A DNA stretch of 64,000 nucleotides. Origin: Mantis religiosa. Taxonomy: Eukaryota > Arthropoda > Insecta > Mantodea > Mantidae. The DNA lies in NCBI GenBank assembly GCA_030765055.1, contig CM060955.1, forward strand, positions 97,251,020-97,315,019. Direction: 5' to 3'. A program made the translations under genes and the position numbers. The notes below the pieces were generated by a model that had not been told where the DNA came from, searched no databases, and was given only the letters and a program-made list of their open reading frames with translations. Shown one piece after another: positions 50,101 through 62,100 of the stretch. Each line of letters begins with the position of its first letter. Within the stretch, counting starts at the first letter, position 1.

Positions 50101-53100
50101 TGAAAAGATTCACATTATAAAAAACAAAGTTTGAATTATTAACTTCAAACTTTCTCCATTAGACCAGCTTAGTAAATTCATATCACCATCACCAGAGACC
50201 TCCACTATCAACACATTTATTCAGCTGTCAACTGAAGATGGCAGGAAAATATTCTGATTTTATAAAAGTGAGGTAGTGTAAACATAACTTATCTTCAATT
50301 AATAGTGTGATTAACCTCACTATTCAAAGGCTTCCAATTATTATTGAAGTTTATATAATCTGCTACCACTATACAAAAGTCTGCATTAAACATAGTATGG
50401 AATATCCATAAATACAACTTACTGGCTCATAGGGCATAACCATTTCATCTTTAATACCATACTTTTCTCGGAAAGCTGGTTTCTTCTTCAGATCCACTAA
50501 AGCAGCATAATCATCAGGAGAATCTGATGGAACACTGGTGACTATTCCTGTTCCCTTATCTTCTTTGATGGTGAGCATTGGAAGGGCATAAATCTTCTTT
50601 TCAAATGAGAGAGGAGCTTGCAATACTGCTCCCAAAATATCCTTCAACAAACAAATTTGGCTTTAGTTTATAATTTAACAAAGTTGTTTAAGATTCTACA
50701 TGCTTTATATACAAATGGAGAGGAAATTATTAAAGTAATGGTGGGCTACCAGAGTAGATATGTGATTTATTCAATTTCACTGGTCTTATAAATGTATAAG
50801 CATCAACTAGCATTACTCATACATCCTTTTAACTTACAGATAAAAAATTATATTTGTGATCAGCTAAAAATATGATCCTATCTGCTTAATTTTATGATAA
50901 TTGATTATTGTCATTTACAATTAATTTAAATTATATAACTTTATTGAATCTGGTAGTTCACTGTAGATATAATCCCTTTATCTTTCAAACGCTGATGTCT
51001 GATTTAATAAACTCACAGTTCATCTTCATTGCATGTGTGGCGTTACTGTATGTCAGCATTCAATTAAAATTTACACATATTAAACATACAATAATACTTC
51101 AATATACAAACTGAAGGAAGTGGAAGGCTTCCATTAGACTAAAATCAAATTTGGAATGTACAGAATGGAGCAACCGAGTTAACTTATGAATCCCCATTAA
51201 ATCAAACTGAGTGTAGTAAAGAATACTTGTATATTGTAAAAGTTCCAGTAAGTAAAGGGTTTAAAAACACTTGATAGCAAAGACAATACTAAAATGCAAC
51301 ATAAATTTATAACAAAAACAGAATCCAATAAGACAATCCCCTCTCCAGACATAAAGCTCATTAAAAATTAAATCTAAAGAATAGACCGTACATAACTGTA
51401 TTAAGAATAAAAACTACAGCTTCCAAGAACACTAACAGCTTTTCTTTCAGACTTTCAGCCCGCCTTGGTAGCATGGTGGTAGCGTGTCTGCCTCACGTTC
51501 AAGAGGTCCCGAGTTCGAATCTCGGTCAGGGTGAGTTTCCTGGATAAGGTTTTTTCTGGGGTTTTCCCTTATCCTTCAAGACGAATGTTGGGTAACTCTA
51601 AGCTCCATGGACCCTGGACTCATTTGAGCATCATTTCACCTATTATCTGTTTCATATAACCTTGCCCGGCTGAAATGTATCACTCCGCGTTCAACAAACC
51701 TCCCCCTTGCCCTAATTGGCTAATGCTTTCGCGTCATAGGCCATAGGCGGTGCCTTCCCGTCACATTTCGTAATAATTGCCGGGAAGATAAATAAAATCA
51801 TACAAAAATCATACAAATAAGGATATGAAGGCATGCAAAAATACAAGTTTATAATGAACTGAGCAAATTGAAACAGAATGACTGAGCAATGAAACTGAAA
51901 GAGTTTATAATGAAAGGCCTTTGGCCTTTTCCACTGGGATTTTTTAAACCAGAACACATACCTTTCAAAAATGCTTGTCTTTCAGTCTTAAAAGTCGTGT
52001 CACACCATACTTTACTTTTCGTGTGTTCTTCGTGTATATTTAGTGATTTGTATCTCGGTGCAGTGTGGTTGTCCTTAAACAGCGTCTTCGCCACACAGCA
52101 ATATCGCCTCTGTGTTTTAGCACATTTTTCTTGCCTCTTTTTTCATTCACAAACCCCAGCTGTATAAGCAATCTGCTGAAATTTGGTAAATCTGCATCCT
52201 CATTTACAGCAGACGAAATGTTACTTATGTTAGGGAGTTCGTTTCTAAAGAAAAACTACACACATGATGACGCACAACACTTTTCACGTATTTTCTCCGA
52301 GCACGCACTTTTGTTTATTCCTACTTTTGCCTGGAGTGGTAAGTTTTCCTGTTTCCTCAATTTCATGTTGCGATGTTCCTACGGATCTAACACTCACACC
52401 TGTAACTCAGAGCACAGCTGTTCGACTTCTCTCACTGACAAAGACGAATTCTTCTCTGTGAGTGCATTAAACACATGCAACACAATTCTTTTTTCGCCTG
52501 TTTGTAAATAATTATCCTTGCGATACTTCAGCGAAAAACTGATAATAAGTACATGCGCAATAAACGATCAATAAAATATTTTAGCTCCCGCACTCTCGAA
52601 TGGCGATGCATGACTAATCCAGTTCAAAACAAGGTCAGTGATAAAAGTTATACAAACGAATGTCACCACTACCGCTAAATCACATGCTATCGTGCCATGT
52701 GCTTGAGAGCAAAGGAACCTCCTCTCTACTTCGTTTAAGAATTAACATGCATTTCAGATAAATCAACTGTTGCGTAATATATTTAATTAAAACAGTTAAG
52801 AAAATATAAATTTGACAATTCTCTTCCAACATATAATGATATATCACCATGTTAAATAACGAACTAATTTTTACCGCACGACAGTCATTACCACAACAGC
52901 AACCAATGAGAGGTGATTAGGTCACGTGACCATTAAGAGATACTGGGCAAGCTTACGTGAAACAAGGTATAATGGCTTCACTGTCCGATATGACTTAATG
53001 TTGGAGGACGTAAATTACAAAAAGAAAAGGTTTCAGTCTGGTAAATATACCCGAGCAAGAAGAGTACAGCAAAGCATTTAATAGAATTCTGGAAATGATA

Positions 53101-56100
53101 CCGTACAATTACCTGGCCAGTAAGTTCCAGAAGTATTTCTAGCTTTCCTTCCTCGCTAGTGAATCCTTGATACGACATGTTGCGAGCTGCACGTCTTGTA
53201 CAAATGAACACTTCTCCACCACTTAGTGTGGTTTTGAATGCAATGTATTTTATGTCAGGGTGGACCCAGCAGTTGGTTTGACCATACATTGTTTCTGGTC
53301 GGAGGGTGGCAGCAACCAGGAATACTTCTTTGCCTTTCAGTGCACTGTAAAAGTAAAAAGCTTGTGTTGGCATGTTTAAGAGGAAGTTAAAATGGCAAAA
53401 ATTTGCCAAAATAGTTATATTTTTAGTTTTTGTGCAGTCTTGTAAACTGGAATACCATTTTTAGTTTTCTGTGTACTAAATGTTAATGTTTAATTGTTCC
53501 TTCAATGATTGTGCATATCACTGTCTGCTGAGTCTTTAATTTCAAGAAGTTGAAGAAAACAGCAAAACTTCATAGAGCACGTAACTCAAATATTATAACA
53601 GAACAGTATGACTATCCAGGCCTGCATTTTGCATTCACAAAGCTTTCCATAGAGCAAGAAACATTTAAAAATAAGGTGAGTGTAAGTATGTGTGACTACT
53701 TCCATACTATACTTTCCATTTAGAAACAAGGGCAAAACAATGAGATTGATTACTGTAACACACCAAACCGTGTACAGGAAAACTTTTGAAAGGTAGAATC
53801 AGAACAAAAAATTCAGCGCCATGTGTAGTAGAAAAAAATGTATCCAACAAAAGTCTGGTGTTTAAGAAAATTAGAAAAGCTAAACTAAAAAAAAATCATT
53901 AAGGAAGCAACCACATTTACAAAAGAAAAAGAAAGCAACAGAATATTCAGTTCATTCACATATCACACAAAATCATTTAATAAATTTAAAAAGATCTTTA
54001 AGGTACAAAATATCTTGGCACCTACTAATGGACACTCAATTTTAAAATTATTAAATTATAACAAAAGATGAAATCCCATTAGTTAACAGATCCAGAATAT
54101 ACCAAAGTTGTAAAAATTGTGAAAAATGCTACATAGATCAAAATAAAAGAAATCTAAAAACCAGAGTCAAAGAGCACTTTAGAAACATCAGAATGAAACA
54201 AGAAGATAAGTCAGCAGTAGCATTTCATTTTTGGAACAAAAATCTTGACTTTGATCCAAATCCAAAATTATTAAAAGGAGTGACAAACCATAATAAACTG
54301 ACAACATGGGAGAACATATTCATATAGAAAAATAAGGGCAGTGTAATGAACTTCGAAATCCCACCAGTAGATAATTTAACAAAGAAGTTAATAGTTACAC
54401 TGCCAGAAAGAGGAGAGCAGATGACAAGAGAGGCTAGTTGGAGAGAGGTTGAAAATGGGGGCAAAGTTTTCCGAAACTAGTCCCTCGATAATATAAAACC
54501 ATAAGTGACGAAGTGTCAATAAACTGACTACAAATAGTTCTTACGATTAATATTGAAGTCACTGTTACTAAATTCCTCCAATCACGCATAGCATTAAGAT
54601 CTTTATCTCGATTAATATGAAGTACATAGAGGATTAAGCACATATAATAGTTTGTACAAGAGGATAGTTTGCTAACATGTCAGCATTCTCATTTCCTGTT
54701 ATATCACAATGTACTAAAATCCACTGAAAAACAAGTTTGTCAAGTGATATGTGTTGAACCATATTATTATGTACTTTTGTATCTTCGCAAAAAGATTGAT
54801 ATTATTGCTTCTATTGCAGCTTTTGAATCAGATAAGATGAAAATATTGTTGCAGTGTTGTAATCAAGTAAATAAATTTTGAAGGCTGGTACAAGAGCTTT
54901 AATTCCACCTTAAAATTGGTAGTATTTTTTCTAACACTTATATAAAAGAGTCACATTAGCTACAGTTCCTTTATTGATGTTACAAAAGGAACCAACCATG
55001 TAGTTGTGAGTCCAATTGTTACTTTTATCTAAAGTAAGGCTTTTGGTTCCAAAGGAAACAAATTAGCTGAAGATAAAAATGAGTGATTTCCAAAACTAGT
55101 CGTTTGAAGGAAACAAATTAGATGAAGATGCAAATGAATGATTTGAAAATAATCCCTGCTTTATATAAACAGTAGAAGCCCAAAATAACGTTGTTTTTGG
55201 GGACAGACTTTTCCCCACGTTATAACCTTACTGCGGTATATAGGGATGCAGCACTGGAAGGGATAAAATTGGTCCCACCCAAATGGAGGAGGGAAATATG
55301 CATGTAATAATAAAGTATGGTACAGTTTTAAACTCTTGATTATTAGGTAAATATATTACAATATTTGTGAGTTACTATGTTTACACTCAACTTCACTTAC
55401 AAAAATGAAGAATACTTCACTGTTAATAATGCTTCTGCTTTTAATATTTATATTACAATACTTTTAAAATTACTCACCGGTTAAGCTGGGAGATGTATTT
55501 CAGCCCTTAATCGACCTTGATATATATTCTACTGCACATATTTTACACCAACCTAATTTTTCTTTGCTTAAAAAAAGCAAGGTTTTTTTTTTTTTTTTGT
55601 AAGTTTACATCCTCCAACGTTAAGTCATATCGGACGATGAATGAAATGGGCAAAATGATGCTCAAATGAGCCCAGGGTCCATAATTTTCTCTCTGTTTAT
55701 TCTGGCAAGATGGAAGAGATGAATGCTGTTTGAGCCATTTTGCCTGTCCATCTACAGAATTATACTGTTTAAATGAGTTATCACTTCATTAACATTCAGT
55801 ATGGTTTCTTCTGCCTCCACGTCATTTTCACCACTATCATCTTCAATGTCATCTTGTTCATTGCCATTCTTGTTCAAAAAATACAAAAATGTAAGTGACA
55901 AAGTGTCAAAAAACTGACTACAAATAGTTTTTTCAATTAATTTTGATGTCACTGTTACTAAATTCCTCTAATCGCACATAATTAAGTGAACTGTTGCATC
56001 AGCTTCATGTGTTACTTAGATAACATACTTGTTAAAAATGCGGTACAGTCCTTGTATTTACTGGCTGAATTAGTTGTGCAAATCTATCCATATCAATGCA

Positions 56101-59100
56101 ACAATAATTGCAAATATCGTAGATGAAATTATTAAAGTTGTTCAATACCACATAGACTGTCTTATTCACCAGCAACTTTTAGAATAAATGATGTGCTTTT
56201 CTATAAGAATTTTCTCTTTGTTTTAGTGTTTTTTTATTTGAAAACCAGTTTCCTCACTATTCTGTTTAAGGACGACTTACTGCCCTGAATGTTAATGCTT
56301 TCTATTAAAATAAATCTAACTTAGCATTGTAGGAGCACGTTTTTCCTGAAGATAAAAGGTTTAAATCCTTCTAATAACACATTTGTTTAAGTCATCTAAA
56401 TATATTACTCATTTTGGAACACTGTGCTTTTTACCAGGAATTTCAAAGATGAGCTCTGATTTTCATTATGTTTGCGTTCTTTAACAATTCTTTTTATTGT
56501 TCTTTCTGACAACCCTATAGTTACCTGATATACACTTTAGCTTTTAGAATCTTTTTGATAGCTTCTTTCTTCATGCATGCTCATACATTTGGAACATTTC
56601 CTCGACTCTGACTGTGTAATGTTTTGGATCCTGATTTACAAGGTATACTGATGGCATAATTAATTTATGTAATTATCAATGTCTGACAAATTTGCTATAT
56701 TCACTCCTTATAGCAAAACTCTAATTATGTTCTCAACAGCATGCTGCATAGAAAAGCAACTGTGAATTAGCAAGGATTGTGTCCAAGATGTAGACATCAC
56801 TACATTTCCCCTTCTCTCCCCATGTGCAGTGCATGATTTCATTCAGCAGAATTACATGAGCTGATGAAAAACACAAGGCCAAGAGTGGTGGAATCGTTTA
56901 TTACTTTTCTGGAATGTCAACAAACAGGGATAGCGATGAAAATTATACTGCAGAAACTCTGTTTGTGGATATTTTTATTTCAACTTCTGTATAAAAGAAA
57001 ATAAATAAATAAAATAATTAACTACAGTATTTTTTAATGGGGACATATTTTTATTCATATTTTACTGAGTGTGCTGTAATTTGCTTACTGTTCCACAAAA
57101 ATTACTGCTTCTTCATAGAAGGCACTATGATTTCAAGATAGACTCACCAGTCAACTATGACGGCATTCTTGCTCAATTGAGAGCGGGAAATAATGAATAA
57201 AAATGAACACTGTGTATATGTAATAGAAATTAAATTGTTCTTTCACACCAGCCTGTATAGACATTGAATGTCTATAGACATTGAATGACTCAACCTGTCC
57301 ACTGTAGTTTATTGTAAATTAACTTGTTTATTGTATAATTCATATTACAATATTAACAACCGTTTGACATTGCTGATAATGTTTTATTTTCTGAATGTAC
57401 AATAAAGAAGTCAAAACAAAATAAAAGTGAATATTTTTGGGTTTTTACGGATTTAGATATTTGGATTTACCTTAAGAAATCGTAACTGAAATACTTAGAA
57501 TTAGTATACCAATAATGCTTTAAAATGTATATCTTACCTTAGTGAGGAAGGAAATGGTTCAAGGACCTTCATTTTAATTAAAGTATATTCTTGTGGTCCT
57601 ACACCTTCCCCAGTACTGCGATCATGATCCATACAAGGCTGGCCATCCTTAGGAGAAAATATTGTATAGCGCTTGCCATACATGACTTTGTTCCTTTCTT
57701 TCAACCGCAGATACTGCCAGCGAACAAACTGATCATAGAAAGGATTTGCATCGGTTGTAATGAAAGTGCGGCGCCAGTCCACCTGTAATAAGAAACTACA
57801 TTTATTAGTATTATTTATTATTTCTAGCATACATTAATAGGGCAATAAACATTTCACATTCTAAATATTAATTTACTCCACTTTTACAATATGCCCAGCT
57901 AAACAATCTTATAGAAAAATGCATTCAATACATTGCTTCTGTAGACATCATTTGGGGCTTTGACAATGTACATTTTTATGAAGTCTGAAGATGAGGATGA
58001 GATAGTCATAGAAATGCTTGTTTTATGTGTCAAAACATATGCTGACATTTCTTTGTGATTCACAGCATTTGCTACATTTTAAGAATAATTTTATGATATA
58101 TGAAAAATGCTTTTTACGTTGAAGTTGTTAACAGTTTTAAAGTACCTTTTCTTTTTCCTGGTGTATGTTTTATTATATTTTTTCTTTAATATTTTTCTCC
58201 TTAATAACTTTTATATTTAGTATATATTATTGGCCATTTTTGGCATACAAAATAAATTGTTTTTATGGTATCCTCTGGCATTCTTTCACATTTTGAAAAA
58301 GAGGTGTTTCCAGTTATAACGTTTCTTTTGAGGGAGAGGCTGCAAATGTACACAGAATAGGTTAATAACTTAAAATTTAATGCTTTATTTATAAAAATAC
58401 CATTCCAGTTGTAACTCAACATACGAAAAAAGGAGAAGGAAATACACAGGTTTTACAAAGATACTGGAATGCTTTAGGGCAAATTTTTGTATCACTACAA
58501 ACAAAATGTATAAAAATAACCATGACTTGAAGCTTTCTTGGCAGTGATATGAAAATAAATTTTCTTGGGCTATCAACCAGGTGAATTCTAGAACAGTTTC
58601 CAAGTTTTTAACAGCTAATGTCGCTCTCATCTTCAGGAAAGATTCTAGACTTAAGAATTTGCAAACTGGAGTAGAATGTGAAAACATATTTGAGTACTGA
58701 TGTTGGTATTTCTCAGCATAAAATTATATATGAATAAAGAAATCATTACTTACAAAAGAGAAATTTAAAAACAAGCTTAAAAATAATAAGACAAGCAAAA
58801 AAATCAGTTGTTTCACATCATTTCTGTTGTAGTGACAATGAAATCATGCCCAATATCATTAATATTAAGGTTCACCATATGGTCAGACAAAATGCTAACA
58901 GGGAAAACAATCACTCCATTAATTCTTATTTCTCATCTTGAAACATTACGCAGAAATAAATCAAATTATCTTAAACCAAATCTAAATACAAATATTTAAT
59001 GTGCAAATGATTTCAAACTCAATTCCTCAACATCAGTTTCCAAGCATTTCCATCACAAATAAATAGGCCATCTGTTAAGCATGAGAGTAACTTTCAAAAA

Positions 59101-62100
59101 ATGTGGAACTGATACATAAAAAACTGAAGCTAATAACAGTGAAGTAATACAAATATTATAATAAAATATAATTTGTTACAAACTTCACTTATCTTTTTAA
59201 GAAATTATAAATTCTTTACAGTTCACAGGACTAGTTTCACAAATACTTCACTTGCATCTTCAGCTGAGTTGTTTATGTTATCATTATTGCCATTAGATGA
59301 CGGATTATTTTTGTATTTAATACCAAACTCTGAAAGTAAAACAAACTTGACAGAATGATTGGCAGTACTTTAAAATTCATCACATGATCCCAAACCATTA
59401 AATCTATCAGTCCATTTAATTGCTTTAATAATTAATTAAACTTCTCGATTTATTTCATGGTTAAATTACCAAAAATGAGCTGTCACAGCTGATACATTTT
59501 AAATTTATAAATTATTCTATGAAGAATTTATAATTTTTTAAAAAGATAAGTGAAGTTTGTAACAAATTATATTTTATTGTAATGTTGAACTAAGTTGTAG
59601 GGAAGTGTGCACTATGTTGGAATACATACTTCAAGAGCAACATTTACTAAAGAAATGAATATTATGGAAGTAGGCTACTATAGGGATAATTTATTCTGGA
59701 AGTAACATGAGAGTTTGACCACAATTTACTCTTTTAGTTACCACTGTGTAAGTTAGAGCTCATTAATCCTGAAGTATTGTTTTGTTTGCATGATTTTCTT
59801 GAAGCAATAAGATAACGTATTGTGAAACAGCAAAAGGTGAAAAACATCAATAAAAGAGATTAACATTGGTAGAAGTAATGAACATCAATTTAAACAATAT
59901 AGAATACAAAAGACATGTATAAAGATACAATTCCTTTCTTGGAAGTGTTGAAAACAGTGTCGTTATAATAAATCAAATTTAAAGGGAGTCAATTAATGAC
60001 ACTAAACAACACTTAATTTTAAATTTTTCCCGAACATGTTTCAGACATTGCCTCCATCCTCAACCGGTCATCGACTGATTCTTATTGGTGTAATTGACAA
60101 TATTTTGTCATAGGTCTCCTCTGGTGGCGGTTCAAGGAACTTGCTGAACAAATCCTTCTGGGGGATGTCGAAATTGAATACTTTGCTCCTATTTTTTGAA
60201 ATGAAAATTTGTTCCCATGTGGATAGTTCTTGTTTTCCTGATGTATGTTTTAGTAGTTTTGGTTCTGGATTTTTGTTGTGGTTTTTTTCCCAAAAATGCA
60301 TGGCAACTGCTGATTTTTATAATTGTTTATATTTTATGTTTCTAAAGTGTTCCTTTGCTCTTGTTTCTAAATTTCTTTTGGTTTTTCCAATATAAATTTG
60401 ACTACAGTCAGTGCATTCAATTTGATATATACCAGATTTTTTGTTAGATGGAATGACATCTTTGATGTTTGAGCAAATTAGGTGTTTTAAGAAGAACTGG
60501 TTGACTGGTGCTAGTTTAATGTTTTGATTTTGAAGACTTTTTTTAATTTATTATAGGCCCATGGATGGTAAGTGAATTTTTTGAAAATCATTAGTTTCTG
60601 TAGCTGAGAGGGTTGTCGTTTCCTTTATTAGCTAATAATGGAAACTAATAATGGGCCTATGATAAATTCAAAAAAGTCTTCAAAAAATAAAACATTAAAC
60701 TAGCACCAGTCAACCATTTCTCCTTAAAAAAACCTACTTTGCTCAAACATCAGAGATGCCATTCCATCTAACGAAAAATCTGGTATATTTCAAATTGAAT
60801 GCAGTGACTGTAGTCAAATTTCATTGGAAAAACCAAAAGAAATTTAGAAACAAGAACAAAGGAACACTTTAGAAACATAAAATATAAACAATTATAAAAA
60901 TCAGCAGTTGCCACACATTTTTGGGAAAAAAAACACAATATAAATCCAGAACCAAAACTACTAAAACATACATCAGGAAAACAAGAACTATCCACATGGG
61001 AACAAATCTTCATTTCAAAAAATAGGAGCAAAGTATTCAATTCCGACATCCCCCAGAAAGATTTGTTCAGCAAGTTCCTTGAACCACCACGAGAGGAGAC
61101 CTATGACAAAATATCATCAACTACACCAATGAGAATCAGTCGATGGCCGGTTGAGGATGGAGGCAAAGTCTCTGAAACATGTTCGGGAAAAATTTAAAAG
61201 TGTTGTTTAGTGTCATTAATCGACTCCCTTTAAATTTAGTGTATAAAGATGCCTGGAAAGTCATGAAGCACAAGTTTAATGCTTCAAGCTATGGGAAATA
61301 TACTGAAGATATTTTTTTTAAAACAATGTTCCTAATCTTCATATTTGTATCACAGATCATTTGCATATTGATAAGTACGCTTTCCAATTTCAGAAAAGTT
61401 CACCATTTTTGCTGGAAAATTAAATGAAATGTGTAGCATTTAATGCCTGCTTTTATTACATGTGACCGGTGACATTGATGATACATGAAATGAAGATGGA
61501 GCACTGGCGGAATGAGATGGTGGGGGAAACCCGAGATTCTAGAGAAAAACCCGCCCCAGTTCCATGTTGTCCACCACAAATCTCACTTTGCAGTCGCCTG
61601 GGATCCAACCCGGGCTGCTTTGATGAGAGTCGAGCAAGCGGTCTAATCACTTAGCCACAGTGCAGGCTTTTTTTTAACTGGATGGGCACAGAACAATAAC
61701 ATGCATGCATCCACAATAAGTGAGGAACCCGCAAATGTGAAGAAAAATTGCTTTTATTTTCTGAACATTCACGCATATTTATGTAACTCTTAACCTCAAA
61801 AACTCTCTTTCTCTATGACCAGCAGGAGTGCAGTAAATGTTTATAATGAAATGTCCCAGTACAAAATCTCATAGGACACGCAACAATTGAATTTATGGTG
61901 ATACAGCTGAATTCATGTCTTGGGTTTTGATGTAAATCCTCTCTAAGCAGGTTCAAACTGAACATAAAAGATTCTTTCCTAATATAGAAACTTCCTCGAT
62001 CTCTCTCTCTCTGAATAAGTGTCACAGAGATCTCACCTTACCTGTACTATAGGAACTACCACATTCCCATTGTTTTCTTTGTGGAAATCATCAATGTAGT

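Noticed and set aside
51458..51535. Possible functional tRNA gene
   Set aside because: Same head occurs at 34571-34675 and is followed by a SINE body; dispersed repeat, not a tRNA locus.
58385..58687. 100-codon minus-strand frame
   Set aside because: No start context, no splice sites and no recognisable motif; composition matches surrounding intron.
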